Part shown: positions 10,200-21,700 of the stretch, piece by piece
How the letters are laid out: each line of letters begins with the position of its first letter
Numbering within the stretch: position 1 is the first letter of the stretch
Assembly (NCBI GenBank): GCA_963920575.1
Contig: OY986971.1
Location: 4,875,340 to 4,939,339, forward strand
Direction of reading: 5' to 3'
DNA from: Narthecium ossifragum
Lineage: Eukaryota; Streptophyta; Magnoliopsida; Dioscoreales; Nartheciaceae
DNA length: 64,000 bases
Made by a program: the position numbers and the translations under genes
Notes under the pieces: model-generated
Told to the model about the DNA's origin: nothing
Database searches by the model: none
The model's input: only the letters and a program-made list of their open reading frames with translations

Positions 10200-11249
10200 T
10201 TATCCTCCTTTAAATACCTTGCGCCTCCATTTGTCAATTTTATTTTCTTTTACTCCGAAGGCAGTTAAACAAAGATTTGCAGTTTCTTCTTCTTCTTCTT
10301 CGGAGGTGGAGCTCAAGCCACTTTTTTCTTTGACCTTCTTCTTCTTCTTTGAAAATTTATTGAGCTTTGGACAATCCGACATGTAATGTCCGGGCTTCCT
10401 ACACTCATAACAAGTAATTTTATTTAAGTAAGAAGAGGAGTTTCCTTTTTCACCTTTGGGATTTTTTTTTCCTTGATTGTTGATGATTCGTTGGATTCTT
10501 CTTGTGATCTTTTGCATCTCTTCATCATCATCTTCATCGCTTGAGTCGGATGAATCCTTGTATGTTGACTTGAAAGCAATGGTTTTCTTTTTCTTTCTTT
10601 CTCCATCATTGCTCCTCTCCATGTTCATCTCATATGTCATGAGAGAACCCATTAGCTCATCAAGGGACATCTTAGTTAAATCTTTAACTTCTTCGATTGT
10701 TGTCACCTTGGGATCCCATGTCTTAGGTAGGCACCTAAGGATCTTTCTTACAATCTCATCATTGGAATAGCTTTTACCAAGAGAATCAAGAATATTTATA
10801 ATATCGATAAAGCGAGTAAACATTTCATTTATATTCTCATCATCCTTCATAGAGAATAGCTCATAATCATTAACAAGTATGCTAATCTTAGACTCCTTAA
10901 CTCGTGTTCCCTCATAGGTAACTTCAAGTTTTTCTCATATCTCCTTAGCCGTTTTACATGCAGAAATTCTATTGAATTCATCAGGACTAAGGGCACAAAA
11001 TAGAAAGTTTTTAGCCTTGGCATTTACTTGAAGTTTCTTAAAATCAGCAGGAGTATATTCATTTTTAGCTTTTGGAACTTCTTTTCCCTCAATGTTTTTT
11101 AAAGGGATAGAATCTCCATATTCTATTATCAACCATGCATCATAGTCCATGGATTGAATGAAAATTTCCATTTTGGTTTTCCAATAGGTGTAATTTATTC
11201 CATTAAAGTAGGGTGGCCTATTGGTAGATTGTCCCTCTATGATTTCCAT
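10200..11249 (-). pseudogene. Copia-type gag gene with one in-frame stop
   Basis: The frame runs from an ATG at 11249 to a stop at 10200, about 350 codons, with a single internal TGA at 10935-10937. The downstream part (10934-10200) stays in the same frame. The N-terminal part (PYFNGINYTYWKTKMEIF) and the central region fit the gag domain of Ty1/copia elements. A CCHC zinc knuckle follows (CYECRKPGHYMSDC, about 10370-10412), which binds RNA in the virus-like particle. The tail is Lys-rich then Glu-rich and ends with the NLCLTAFG run seen just before protease in full copia polyproteins. There is no protease or pol after it. The single TGA in a place where copia gag usually has Trp looks like a simple point mutation. 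Confidence 0.88.
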
Positions 11250-11299
11250 CTTGATTTAGAATCCTCTAAGGGCTGTTGCACCACAAAAATAGAGACCTA

Positions 11300-11311
11300 G
11301 CTCTGATACCA
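11300..11311 (-). other. Primer-binding site (initiator Met tRNA)
   Basis: On the minus strand this reads TGGTATCAGAGC, the sequence complementary to the 3' end of plant initiator methionine tRNA. It lies two bases from the 5' LTR edge at 11314, as expected. It fixes the element's orientation as minus. Confidence 0.92.
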
Positions 11312-11313
11312 AT

Positions 11314-12341
11314 TGAAGCTCTAAGAGGGGGGTTTATCTTAGGCTTTATACGTTAAAATCAATTAAAGAAATCAAAATTGGAGGAGTCTAATTAAACCAT
11401 ATGCTTGCTAAAGATAAGAGCAGATAATAAACATTTAAACAAGGGATATGAGATGAGAGTTAGAGAGATTGTACCAGATTTATAGTGGTTCGGCAAACCT
11501 TGCCTACGTCCACTTCACTCAAGGTCCTCCTTGAGGTTCTACTATTTGCAAGACCTCTTACAAGTTGTCCACCAAGCTTATGGGTGCTTGGCAACATATC
11601 TACCAAGCTTACGGGTGCTTGGTAACTTTACAATCACTCTAATATCTCTCTAAGATATTTTTTTCAAAGTCTACTTTACACTTGAAGTAGTTTTACAAAG
11701 GTTTAGCTCACTAATAAGAGATAGAAACTTGCTAGAATATGATTACAATAATCCCTTAGCTCCCTCTAAGTGCTTGGCAAGTTTGCTGGACTTTTCTCTT
11801 TTATAGCTGAGCTTCCAACCCTTCCAAATAGCCTCCCAACGCCTATTTCTTTCTCATGCAACGGCTCTTTAACGGCTTTTTTCTGGGCTCACGGTCGACC
11901 GTCGCATTGTCCGTGACATCGTCCGCTAGACTTTCCTTGAGCCACGGTCGATCCACCTATCGACCGTCAAGCCTTACGGTCGACCGTCCCATCGACCGTG
12001 ACATCATCCGTCAGGCTCTGTCTAGAAAATCGCTTCCCACGGTCGATGCACTGATCGACCGTCGCTTCTTTGAGCCAAGTTACATAGGCCACGGTTGATT
12101 GGTCCATCGACCGTCACATCGTCCGTCAGCCTATTTCCCACGAACATCTTCCGCGGTCAATCCACGCATCAGCCGTCATACACCACGGTCGATCTATGCA
12201 TCGTCCGTCGCATCGACCGTCAGTACAAAAACTCATTAAATATGATTTTAATGCTTTTCATAATTAAAGGATAATAATATTAAATCATTGTTTTATCATC
12301 AAACATATATTGACATCATCAAAACAATATCTGGGCTAACA
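11314..12341 (-). repeat. 5' LTR of the gag-only element (1028 bp)
   Basis: Longer copy of the LTR at 8577-9538. It keeps the roughly 65-bp block (about 11461-11525) that the other copy has lost. The ACGGTCGACCGTC-type palindromes recur at 11888-12225. The outer edge is only 375 bp from the LEPA start codon. Confidence 0.9.
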
Positions 12342-12346
12342 CGGTG

Positions 12347-12716
12347 CACATAACAAAAATTGTAGTGCATATAAAATTACCCTTTTTTTTTGGCTTGATA
12401 AATTAGGGGAGGTTGGATAAGGTTGGCAAACCGGCTAGAGCCCAACACACCGACGGTCTCGGACAGACCTTGGCCGGACCCGAGCCCATAAATTGGGTCC
12501 GGCCCAATAAGCACCGTTGATCTCACTCGTTGGTTCTGGATTTGACACCCAGCCACCCAGGGTGTGGCTCGGAGCGAGAGGTTCATACGGGGTGCTTGGA
12601 TAGACCATGCAACCGTTAGCAAACGGAAGAGAAACCTTTGCAAGTTTGAAACCAAAGGGAGAGAGAGGCACACCATTCACTCCCTCCACGCTGGGGGTTC
12701 TTGGATTAGCTTTGCC
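12347..12716 (+). promoter_or_regulatory. LEPA promoter and 5' UTR with three site II motifs
   Basis: Only 370 bp separate the LTR element's TSD from the LEPA ATG. The site II motif TGGGCY occurs three times on the minus strand, at 12439-12444, 12483-12488 and 12501-12506. Site II elements bind TCP factors and are enriched in promoters of plant genes for organelle and ribosomal proteins, which suits a plastid translation factor. An AT-rich stretch at 12365-12410 precedes them. The ATG context GCCATGGCC is close to the plant optimum, and no other in-frame ATG lies upstream within the open frame. Confidence 0.6.
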
Positions 12717-15700
12717 ATGGCCTCCGGCGTCTGCCGGCTGACGAGCTTCCTACCGCAATGCCACGACCCTCTATTGCGAATGGGGGATTCTCGGATTACC
12801 CAAGGTGGCTGCCGTCTTCTGATACGTTCTTCGTTTCTTCCAGGGAAGTCGGGGGTTTCCTGCAGAGCAGCCGGAGCGGAGAACAACGCCGTCTCGTTAT
12901 CGGCGACTGCCACCAGTGATTCCGGGCGAGACCGTCTTAAGAAGGTAGATTCTTGGTATGCTTGTTCTGTTTTCATCTTGGTAGATTCTTGTTACGAAAG
13001 TTTTGACTTTTTTTTTCCTCTTTAAGATCTGTGCTCTCGGTGATGTCAACTGCTCTTTTCCTTTGGGTTCCAAATTAACTTTCTTACTGATTTATTTCTT
13101 GGAAATTTTGACCTACCTACTATAAAGATGAAGTTATTGGCACCGAGTTAGATTTTGATATTCCAAGTGCCCCATTAATAAACTACCTTCATTTACGACA
13201 CTGTGTCTTTTGGTCAACAAACCTGTATAGCTTCTATCATTGAGGTAATTTGTCGTTTGTCTAAATTGGCAGAAATTAGGATGTTTTATGTGTCTGATTC
13301 ATGCTTTGTGAAATTAGGTGTAGATAAATTTTCATCAATGCCTGAAAGATTAGAGCTAGAGGATATGATCTCGCAACTTCTTTGGAGTGTCATTGGACCA
13401 AAGAAATTTAACTACTCTGTTTAGTGAACTTTAGTATGAGTTTGAATTGAGATACTTCTTCGAGCATGTTATCACACATTTCTAATCCAGATTTCATCTG
13501 AAAAGTTGAATAATCCATGTAAGGTGGCTTCTTCAGCCTATCCTTGCGTAGTTGTCCATTTTGTTACAAGACACGGTGGAAAACATTAATCCCTAGTTGA
13601 GGTTAGATTTTTTTTTCTAAGTTTGACTATGTGGGAAGTTCGAATTTCTTAGTTCAACATTGAAAAATTGGACGATGATGATCTTGGATCGGTTGAGGGT
13701 AAGGGAGATCCCCATGACAAGACCACGATCTAAATTGAGCTGATCGAGAAAGGCTTGCACCCAAAGAAGTTCTGCTTATAGGTGCTAAGGCTGGATAACT
13801 GTCGCTCCGCAACTATCGACCATATGACACAACGAATGTATGCCACAATTGAATGGATGTTCATTAGATGAGGGAGAGAACAAAAGGAGACCAACTCTCT
13901 TCTGTGGGGAAAACCTCCAGCTTCAATACCATACAACTCAAAAGCTAGATCACTGTCATTGCCATACAAGATATATTAATAACTTCCAAAACAAGAGTTC
14001 AAATTAGACAAAAAGAAAGTAACTCAAAATAAGACCCCAACTATGAATACAATCCAACCCTGATTAAGACCTACATGCACCCAGTTGAACGGTACTGTTT
14101 AAACGACAGATATAACGCGGATAGCCTTTCTACCATGAAATAATGATCTAGAGCATTTGAATGCCTTTTGCCTTACACCAATGATTGAGCCTGATTTAGA
14201 GACCCACACTGAGCTACTATTCGTTTGAGTGGTGCAATGCCCTGTCTTTAGATCCATTGAGCTCGTTTGAACAACAAGCAATCCTGTTCGGAGGGGTCAG
14301 TTTCCTCCCTTCATACAAGCTTCTTTCTTGCCCCCGCTTGCCCTCTTCTTCCTCCACATAGATTCCTTGCTCTGCATCATGCTCCTTCGGCTGGAGAGGA
14401 GCTCACCCTCGAGTTTAAGTCGTCCAAATTAAAGCACGATAAGTTTGTCCATGGATTTACTTTTGATTTTCTATTTTTGAGAGCCCTTAAATGGCCATCG
14501 TTTACTTGCAATTGGATGACTAGGTGACTTCAGTGACCGTCTTGCATTAGTTTTTACATCACGTCTCACCGACCTACCCCTCTCCTTGGTCGCTTAGCTG
14601 ATAAGATTGTAGTTTCCATGTCCATCTTTCGTTGTCAACCTTTTACCCTTTGAATTGAACTGACAATTCAATGTAATATGCTTTGGCAGTAGTCATGATT
14701 CTTCAGCTAATAAGATTTTTCTTGCAACAGCTTAGTTGTAACAGTACCATGAAGAACAATTGCGAGTAATATGCTTTGGCAGTAGTCATGATTTTTCAGC
14801 TAAAAGGAGTTCTCTACTTGTTTGAAAGTCATTCTTCCGTAATATGTTCGTGAAGCTAAATTTTATGCGATCCTTTAGAGCTGGGAAAAACCAAATAAAG
14901 GATAATAGATAGAAAGCAGATGACGCTGTTGGTTCAGGTTTACCAAACAACACAGCCAACTGCTGCATCCCACTTAAGAGAGATAAGAAACTAGATGGAG
15001 AATTTGCATTTTTCTGTATAAATAAAAGAGAACTTTTAAAGTGTCAGTGTTTGCGCTAGTGCCTATTGGGTAGTTTGTCAAAACAAACTTGAATGAAATA
15101 GGCTTTTCAATTTTTGTGAAAGTGTGATTTATTGCAAGTAGCTAATTGGAAAGTCTAGTAAGTTCCAAGAAGTACAAATCCGGATGCCACAATAAGGTCT
15201 CCCAAAAGCTATGAAGCATAGACATGGACACGCGACGCGAAAACGGTGATTTTTTCCAAAATGTAGGACACGACACGGCGGGGATACGCAAAAAAAAAAG
15301 CATATGTTGGATTGTGGATGCTCAAAAGAAAAGAAAAAAACTCTTTAAAATGCATCAAACAGATCAAGAAATCCTTTTCCCCATCATTTATGTCAAATAC
15401 TAGCAAAATAAAACCGGAGAGAGGAAAATGGAGAGGAAAACGGAGAGGAAATCGGAGAGAAAGAGGAAATGCCGCCGTCGATGTCGCTGTTGGTCGCCGT
15501 CGATTAGATTTGAGAGGGATGAGGAGAGAAAACAGAGGAAATTTGAGAGAGACGAGTAGAGGGATTGGATTTAGGCTTACCTGGTTGGGGTCGCTGTTGG
15601 TTGCGGCGTCTTCTCTCAGTTAGTTAGGGCCAGCGTATTCTCTCAGTTTGGGCACGAGAGTTACGAGAGAGGAGTTATTAACTCCTAACGGGTCAAACTC

Positions 15701-18700
15701 GTTTAAAATAGTAAAAACCTGACCCGTTATCATAAATAAAACCCAAACGTGTCCCTGCCGAGTCCAACAAAAAAAAAAAAATTTAAAAATTCGACGTGTC
15801 GGGCACGAGTGTCCGTCCGACACGACACGCGTCCGACACGACACGTCCCGGAAGTGCATCCGTGTCCTGAAGGTGTCCGACACGAGTGCGTTGGCCTTAC
15901 GGAAGTGTCCGTGCTTCCTAGCTCAAAAGTATTTGTTTGATGCTTCCGGTGATTTAGAATTGCTCCCATATGATCAAACAGAGGGGACACCTGACACTAG
16001 CTTTGATTTTATCTTCAGACATGCATGCTAACATATCCATCTCAACAGTTAAGAACGGTCTAGGATGCTTAACATTCATTGTATGTATGGGTGCATGAAT
16101 ATGGAAATTAACTATAGCCATATTGATCTCCCCTATGTTGATGTATTTCCTTTAGCATATGGATGGGGACCAAATAGTTTCATCCACTTGGTGCTCCTCG
16201 TGTGCTCATGATTCATTTCAAATGGTGAATCTAGAATTATTTTCCTTTCTAGGGTCTTGACACTTCATCTCCAAGGTTTCTAAGAAGTGGAAGGCTGAAA
16301 GGTTCTCTCCTAAACAACTTTAGGAATATGTTATGAGGCGCGATGGATCATTGTAAATACAAAAATGATTTCATGTAGGATGTCGTTATGAGCAGATCTC
16401 TCATGAGCTTCGTATGCTCGAGTGCTAGGCCTCTTGCCTCTGTGAATGATATGAAAGGACTCAGGGTCTTCCTTGTGCTTATTCCCTGTGGTGAGATTGC
16501 CAAAGTAGAGTTTGGGGACGGCGGAAGTACACTGGAGAGAGGAGAGGGATGGCGGTGGCTTGGAGGGAAGTCGGCAAAGAGAGAAAGAGAGGCGGCTAGG
16601 ATTGGGGCTAGGTTGGAGTTAGGTTTAGGTGAAGTAGTGGGTGATGGATGACCTAGATTAGATTAGAGTAAGTAGGGTAGATCCTAGGGCTTAGATTAGA
16701 TGGAGAGTAAGTGGTTTTCGATGGCTAGGATTAGAATTAATAGGAATCAAGGGCTAGGAATAGAAGTGGAGTAAGTAGATGGATTTGGGGTTGGAACCTA
16801 AGGAGAGGCCGACTAGGGCTAGAAGTGGGTGGCAGCTAGCCTAGGGTTGGCCATGGGCGGCTTGGCGGCCGACCAAGGAGTGGTTGGAGGTGGTGGCGGC
16901 TTTTGGGCGGTGACTCCGACAAAAGCGGCCGAGTAGGGAGAGGGCGGCTATGGTCTGGGCGGTGGAGGAGGAGAGGGGGGAAAGGTGGATGGTGGAGATG
17001 GTTGAAGGAGCTCTTAGGGAGATCTCGTTGTTGAACTTCTCTAGGAAGTTGAGCTGAAATCACAAGAGGATTTTTGCCAAAAGAGCAATGTTATTTTTCT
17101 TATTAATAATGTTCTGATATAAGTAAAAAAAGAAAAGCAGAAGTAAAGTAACCAATAAAACAATAAGTACACTAAGCTAGATAAGGCCCAGGTGAGTCTT
17201 GGTCGGATTGGACTTCTTGCAGACCAGGATCCATTGGCCGGCCCCATGTGGACTTGCCCCAAGCTAGGGCGAGCCGACCTGGTTTTCAATTGGGTTGACT
17301 TGGAGCCTGGGTCTAGACCGCGTCACTAGACCTTGATGACTGGCTTTAGCCCGGTCATTTGATCTGAGTGGAGCTCGATCTCTATCATATGTGATTTCCC
17401 ACAACCCAGCCCTTTTATCTCTGCCATGCATAGGAAATCCCAGTACATGGGTAGGATTCGTCTTGCCACGTAATCGCCTCCTCTTTCGTTAGCATCTTCA
17501 TTAGTCAACTTAATGTCTATAAGAGAAGTCACAACATCCATGCATACATATTAACTACATCTGACAGGAGTTCCCCATACAAGGTGGTCTTCTACATTCA
17601 ATAGTTATTAACTAAATCTAATAGGAGTTCAAACCCAATCAAAAGAATATAACACAGATTGTGATTGAGGCTTGTACTCATCATTCGAGTGGACCATATG
17701 AATGGAATAGCCTCAATGCCGTAATCAAGTCTATCTGTACAAAGCATTCAAACAAAGTGTTTCAATGGAAGAGACACCCTCTCTACGATTCTTGTGAATA
17801 GGCCATGCTCTCTGTCTTTAGCTTAAATGAGTCAATTCGAATTAGAAGGAAGGTTACTCCCTGAGCGTAGGCTTCTCTCTTGCTCCCGCTCAGTCTCGTT
17901 TTCTTCAATTTATATTCCTTGCTCCACATCAGAAGACCGGCATTTTTTTGGGGAAATTTGGAGGAAAGATAACGAGAAAATTGCTATATAGCTAAACTAA
18001 GAAAGCTTAATCTTAACTACTTTTCCTAGAGAAATGACATAAAAATCAATTTACCATTTCTGGCTCTGTCCTTTTCTTATTTTTATCCTATCTGGCAATG
18101 TATTAGAAGGTGGTAGAAGGTGACTTTCATGTCATATGAACTTTCATTAAATTTATTGCATCCATTAATGCCGTAATTCTTCCAATCGTGCCGTCAAGTA
18201 AGTTTTGGAGTGTCTCAAGAAGTTTGAGTCACATTACGTAGGGAAGGATGACAAATTGGCTTGAGAACTTGTTAAAAAGTGTCTTGGTGGAATCTGACAA
18301 TGTAGGAAGATTCATGTCTAATTCAGGAGTGGGAACTTTTGTGTAGAGATATTATGTTGCAGTAGCATAGGATCTTTTTGACGGGGATCCCCATGTCCTT
18401 AAATGCTACTCTATAAACTTCCTCCTTTAATAAACAGACATCCTTTACAAGCATGCTTCTTCATGTTCTGGTTATTCTTATGCTTGATTATCATTTGACG
18501 TAAACATGTAGAACTTTGAAGATTCGTTTCAATGTTACTTGCAGCCCCCTTTCGATTCTCAGTAAAATCTATATTATGTGCCTTTATGCACCTTATATCC
18601 ATGTATTGATAACTTAGCCATGTTTAGCCATGTTTATTTCTGCACAAGATCTTTGCCTTGTGAATTTATTCATCTTTATGTGCTTGGTTTCTGACATTGT

Positions 18701-21700
18701 CATACCTCTGTGTTGGCACAGGTTCCTATCTCAAATATCAGAAACTTTTGTATAATTGCTCACATTGACCATGGGAAGTCAACCTTAGCAGATAAGTTGT
18801 TACAGTTGACTGGTACTGTACAAAAGAGGGATATGAAAGAACAATTTCTAGATAACATGGATTTAGAAAGAGAAAGGGGTATTACAATCAAATTACAGGT
18901 ACTATGAGCCTTTGTCTTCATTAATAATCTGTGGAGAGAGGTTGCATGCTGTAGATTAACTCTTGCATAGTGTTATCCAGAGTGAGCTCAACTAACATTA
19001 TCTTCTAGGTATACGAATATGAGAGAAGTTGCATGCTGTATATTATTGACTAATTGACTATTATTATTAGAAGTATCAACAAGTGATTTGTGGTGGTTTT
19101 GTTATGTGCAAGAAGGTTTTAGGTGCACATGGTTATTCGAACTATATCTATAGATCACACACATTCTAAAATGATAGATGGAGGTAGTGCAGGGGAATTG
19201 ATGTAGCTCTCAACGTTCACATACGCAATCCTCTATGGAACAGGGAACAATAATTCGAAAGGACATCCTTGAAAAGTTGGACACCGCTTGATGGTTAGGG
19301 TGCATATAGTCATGTATGTATGTTCATCTGTAGGTGTGTATTTATATGATGATCGAGTAGAAAAGAGCTTTGTACTATTTTAGCCTTTACTTAAAATAAT
19401 TAGATTGGAACCCAGCCTTGGGGCTCGACTAAGCAAAAAAAGAAAAATAATAATTAGATTGGTTGTTTATCTTCATAGTCATGCTCCACATTTTAGTGTA
19501 CCATTTTAGCTTTATTTCGTTTTCCCTGTTTTATTTAATATCATGTATCAACTTACCTTGTTTAGTGGTAATATATGCCTTGATTCCTAGATTTTTTTAA
19601 TAATATGGAATCTTGCTGATGAGTTTTTGTTCGTTGTTATAGGCAGCTCGAATGCGCTATGTGTTGGGTAGTGAGCCATATTGTCTTAATCTAATTGACA
19701 CTCCAGGGCATGTTGACTTCTCTTATGAGGTATGCAGTTGTTTATATCATATTATCATATTACCACTTTAAATCAACGTCATATGTATTTGGCATTTTCT
19801 AAGTAGTATGCAAAATAAGCATGGTTGTTAGTACCAAAGATTGCTATTCCATGGCACAAACCATGCTGACTATGTCTGGTGCGGTACATGCTGCAGACAT
19901 GAGGCATGCTGAATGTGGTCATGCTGGGCCCTGCTGACAGTGTGGGAATATGGTTTTGAGCGAGTTTTGGTTCACTGGATATTACTAATTATTAGAATGA
20001 GCTAATCCTTTCAGTAAGTTGCTAACCATAGATAGAAACTCTATTATGATTGAGATCAAATATGCTTTAGATACAGGAGATTTTGAGTAAATCACAATTA
20101 CACAGTAGTGCATGATGGTTTCGACAATCAAACATTCAACTTAGTATTAGTGCTAATAAATCCTAGCTGACAAGTCAAATGAGCAAGAAGTATCTGAAGT
20201 AGAGTGAGGATGAGGGGCATGTATTGGCATTTGGCAATCCAAATTGCCATATGATACTGAGTTTGAATGAAATCTTACCGAGGTGTCTAGTCATAATCCA
20301 AACAGAGCAACATATGTATGACAACCCACCTTTTGGTTTCATCACGTGACTTCTTAGAATTAGCCACGAAGCACTGGCAAATGATGGGGAAAATACTCCT
20401 CCACTTGGTTATTTAGATGGTCATAGAGTAAAGAAAGTGTGGTCAAAATAGAACCTAATGTTGGATGGATGAATCATAGGTGAAGCATGTGCCAATAATG
20501 GTGCTTAAACCACGAATTTTCTGCTGTGCCCTGATTTACTAAGAGAAAAACTCCTTCCTCTACCGTGACACGAGCAAAACTTGTAAGTCTCCACTCTTTA
20601 AAGTCCATCCTCAGACGTCTAAGACCCAGCTGGTGGTCTTATAAGTCTCCATTCTTTCAAACTCAAATGTCCAGAACCCAGCTGGTGGCCCTATAGAAGT
20701 ACTCATCCTCACCGGCTTAGCCACTGACCAATGAAGACACTCTGAACTGACTCATTGTTTAGAACCCAACTAGTGGCCCTAAGATGGTGTCTTTAAAGTG
20801 GCTAACATCCATCCGTTATGGTCATACAGTGCTTCTGAATATCTATTGAAGCATGCCTGTGCGTATACGTAGGGATGGTCATGCTCAATGCTCCACTCAA
20901 ATGAGATGCTATGCATTGAAATTCACATGACAAACTATTACATTAAAGCATAGTATTTAATCAAGGACAAGTTAGGTAGTATACAATTCCATCAACTGTG
21001 ACATACATTAGCATGAACTTCATTAGTGGAAACGTTAACAATGCATTGACAAAGAGAGATTCTCAATATCTGGGTCCGAAATCAAGAGAGATGCTAGACC
21101 TTCGCCTATTTATGGATGAGATGCACGACCACTAATCTATCATGGACTGTCTTATGATGCACAATGCACAATGACATATAGCTCATGGTAGTTTTTCATA
21201 ATTTGCTAAACATAGGAGTAAATCACAATAAATCGATATAAATCGGGGATACATTGTCAAACATCGTGCCCATCACATGGATGCTGTGGTACATCAAGAT
21301 TAGCATTTAGATGTGATAACACACTTTGAAGGCATAGACGTTTCAATGACACTCTTTGGCTTTCCTATGACGATAGGGTTTCAGGCACATATATCGATTT
21401 GTGGCTGTTTTACTCGATTTCTCTGGACAAAAACGATGTCAACATACATAATAGCTACCTTCCTATCTCTAGTGAGTCTTCTAGCTCAAATAGAGCTAGA
21501 TTTGATGCAAAAGTTGCAAAAAAAAGGGTTCTTCCATTCACTATGTTGATTAGGTGAAGTTTGGGTGTGATGCTCAGCCTCCTGTAGGCCTGGATTGGGC
21601 TTCTTTTTGGCACCCAATGAGCTTGCAGGCTAAAATTCTTTGCCCAAAACCTCTTATCTCCAGTGAATTCTCTAAAACATGGGAGCTGCTAGCATGTCTG

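Larger units (their letters stand above)
8572..12346 (-). mobile_element. Complete gag-only LTR retrotransposon (TR-GAG type) with TSD
   Basis: The element spans 8577-12341 (3765 bp) on the minus strand between exact 5-bp TSDs, CGGTG at 8572-8576 and 12342-12346. Both LTRs start TGAAGCTCTAA and end GGxTAACA in plus-strand reading. Inside the 5' LTR (right side) lies a primer-binding site complementary to initiator-Met tRNA. Inside the 3' LTR (left side) lies a polypurine tract. The only coding capacity in the 1775-bp interior is a copia-type gag with one stop codon. Protease, integrase, reverse transcriptase and RNase H are entirely absent, with no pol remnant in 9553-10199. This matches the described TR-GAG class of non-autonomous elements, which must borrow pol proteins from a partner. 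The LTRs differ at many positions, so the insertion is not very recent. Confidence 0.88.
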
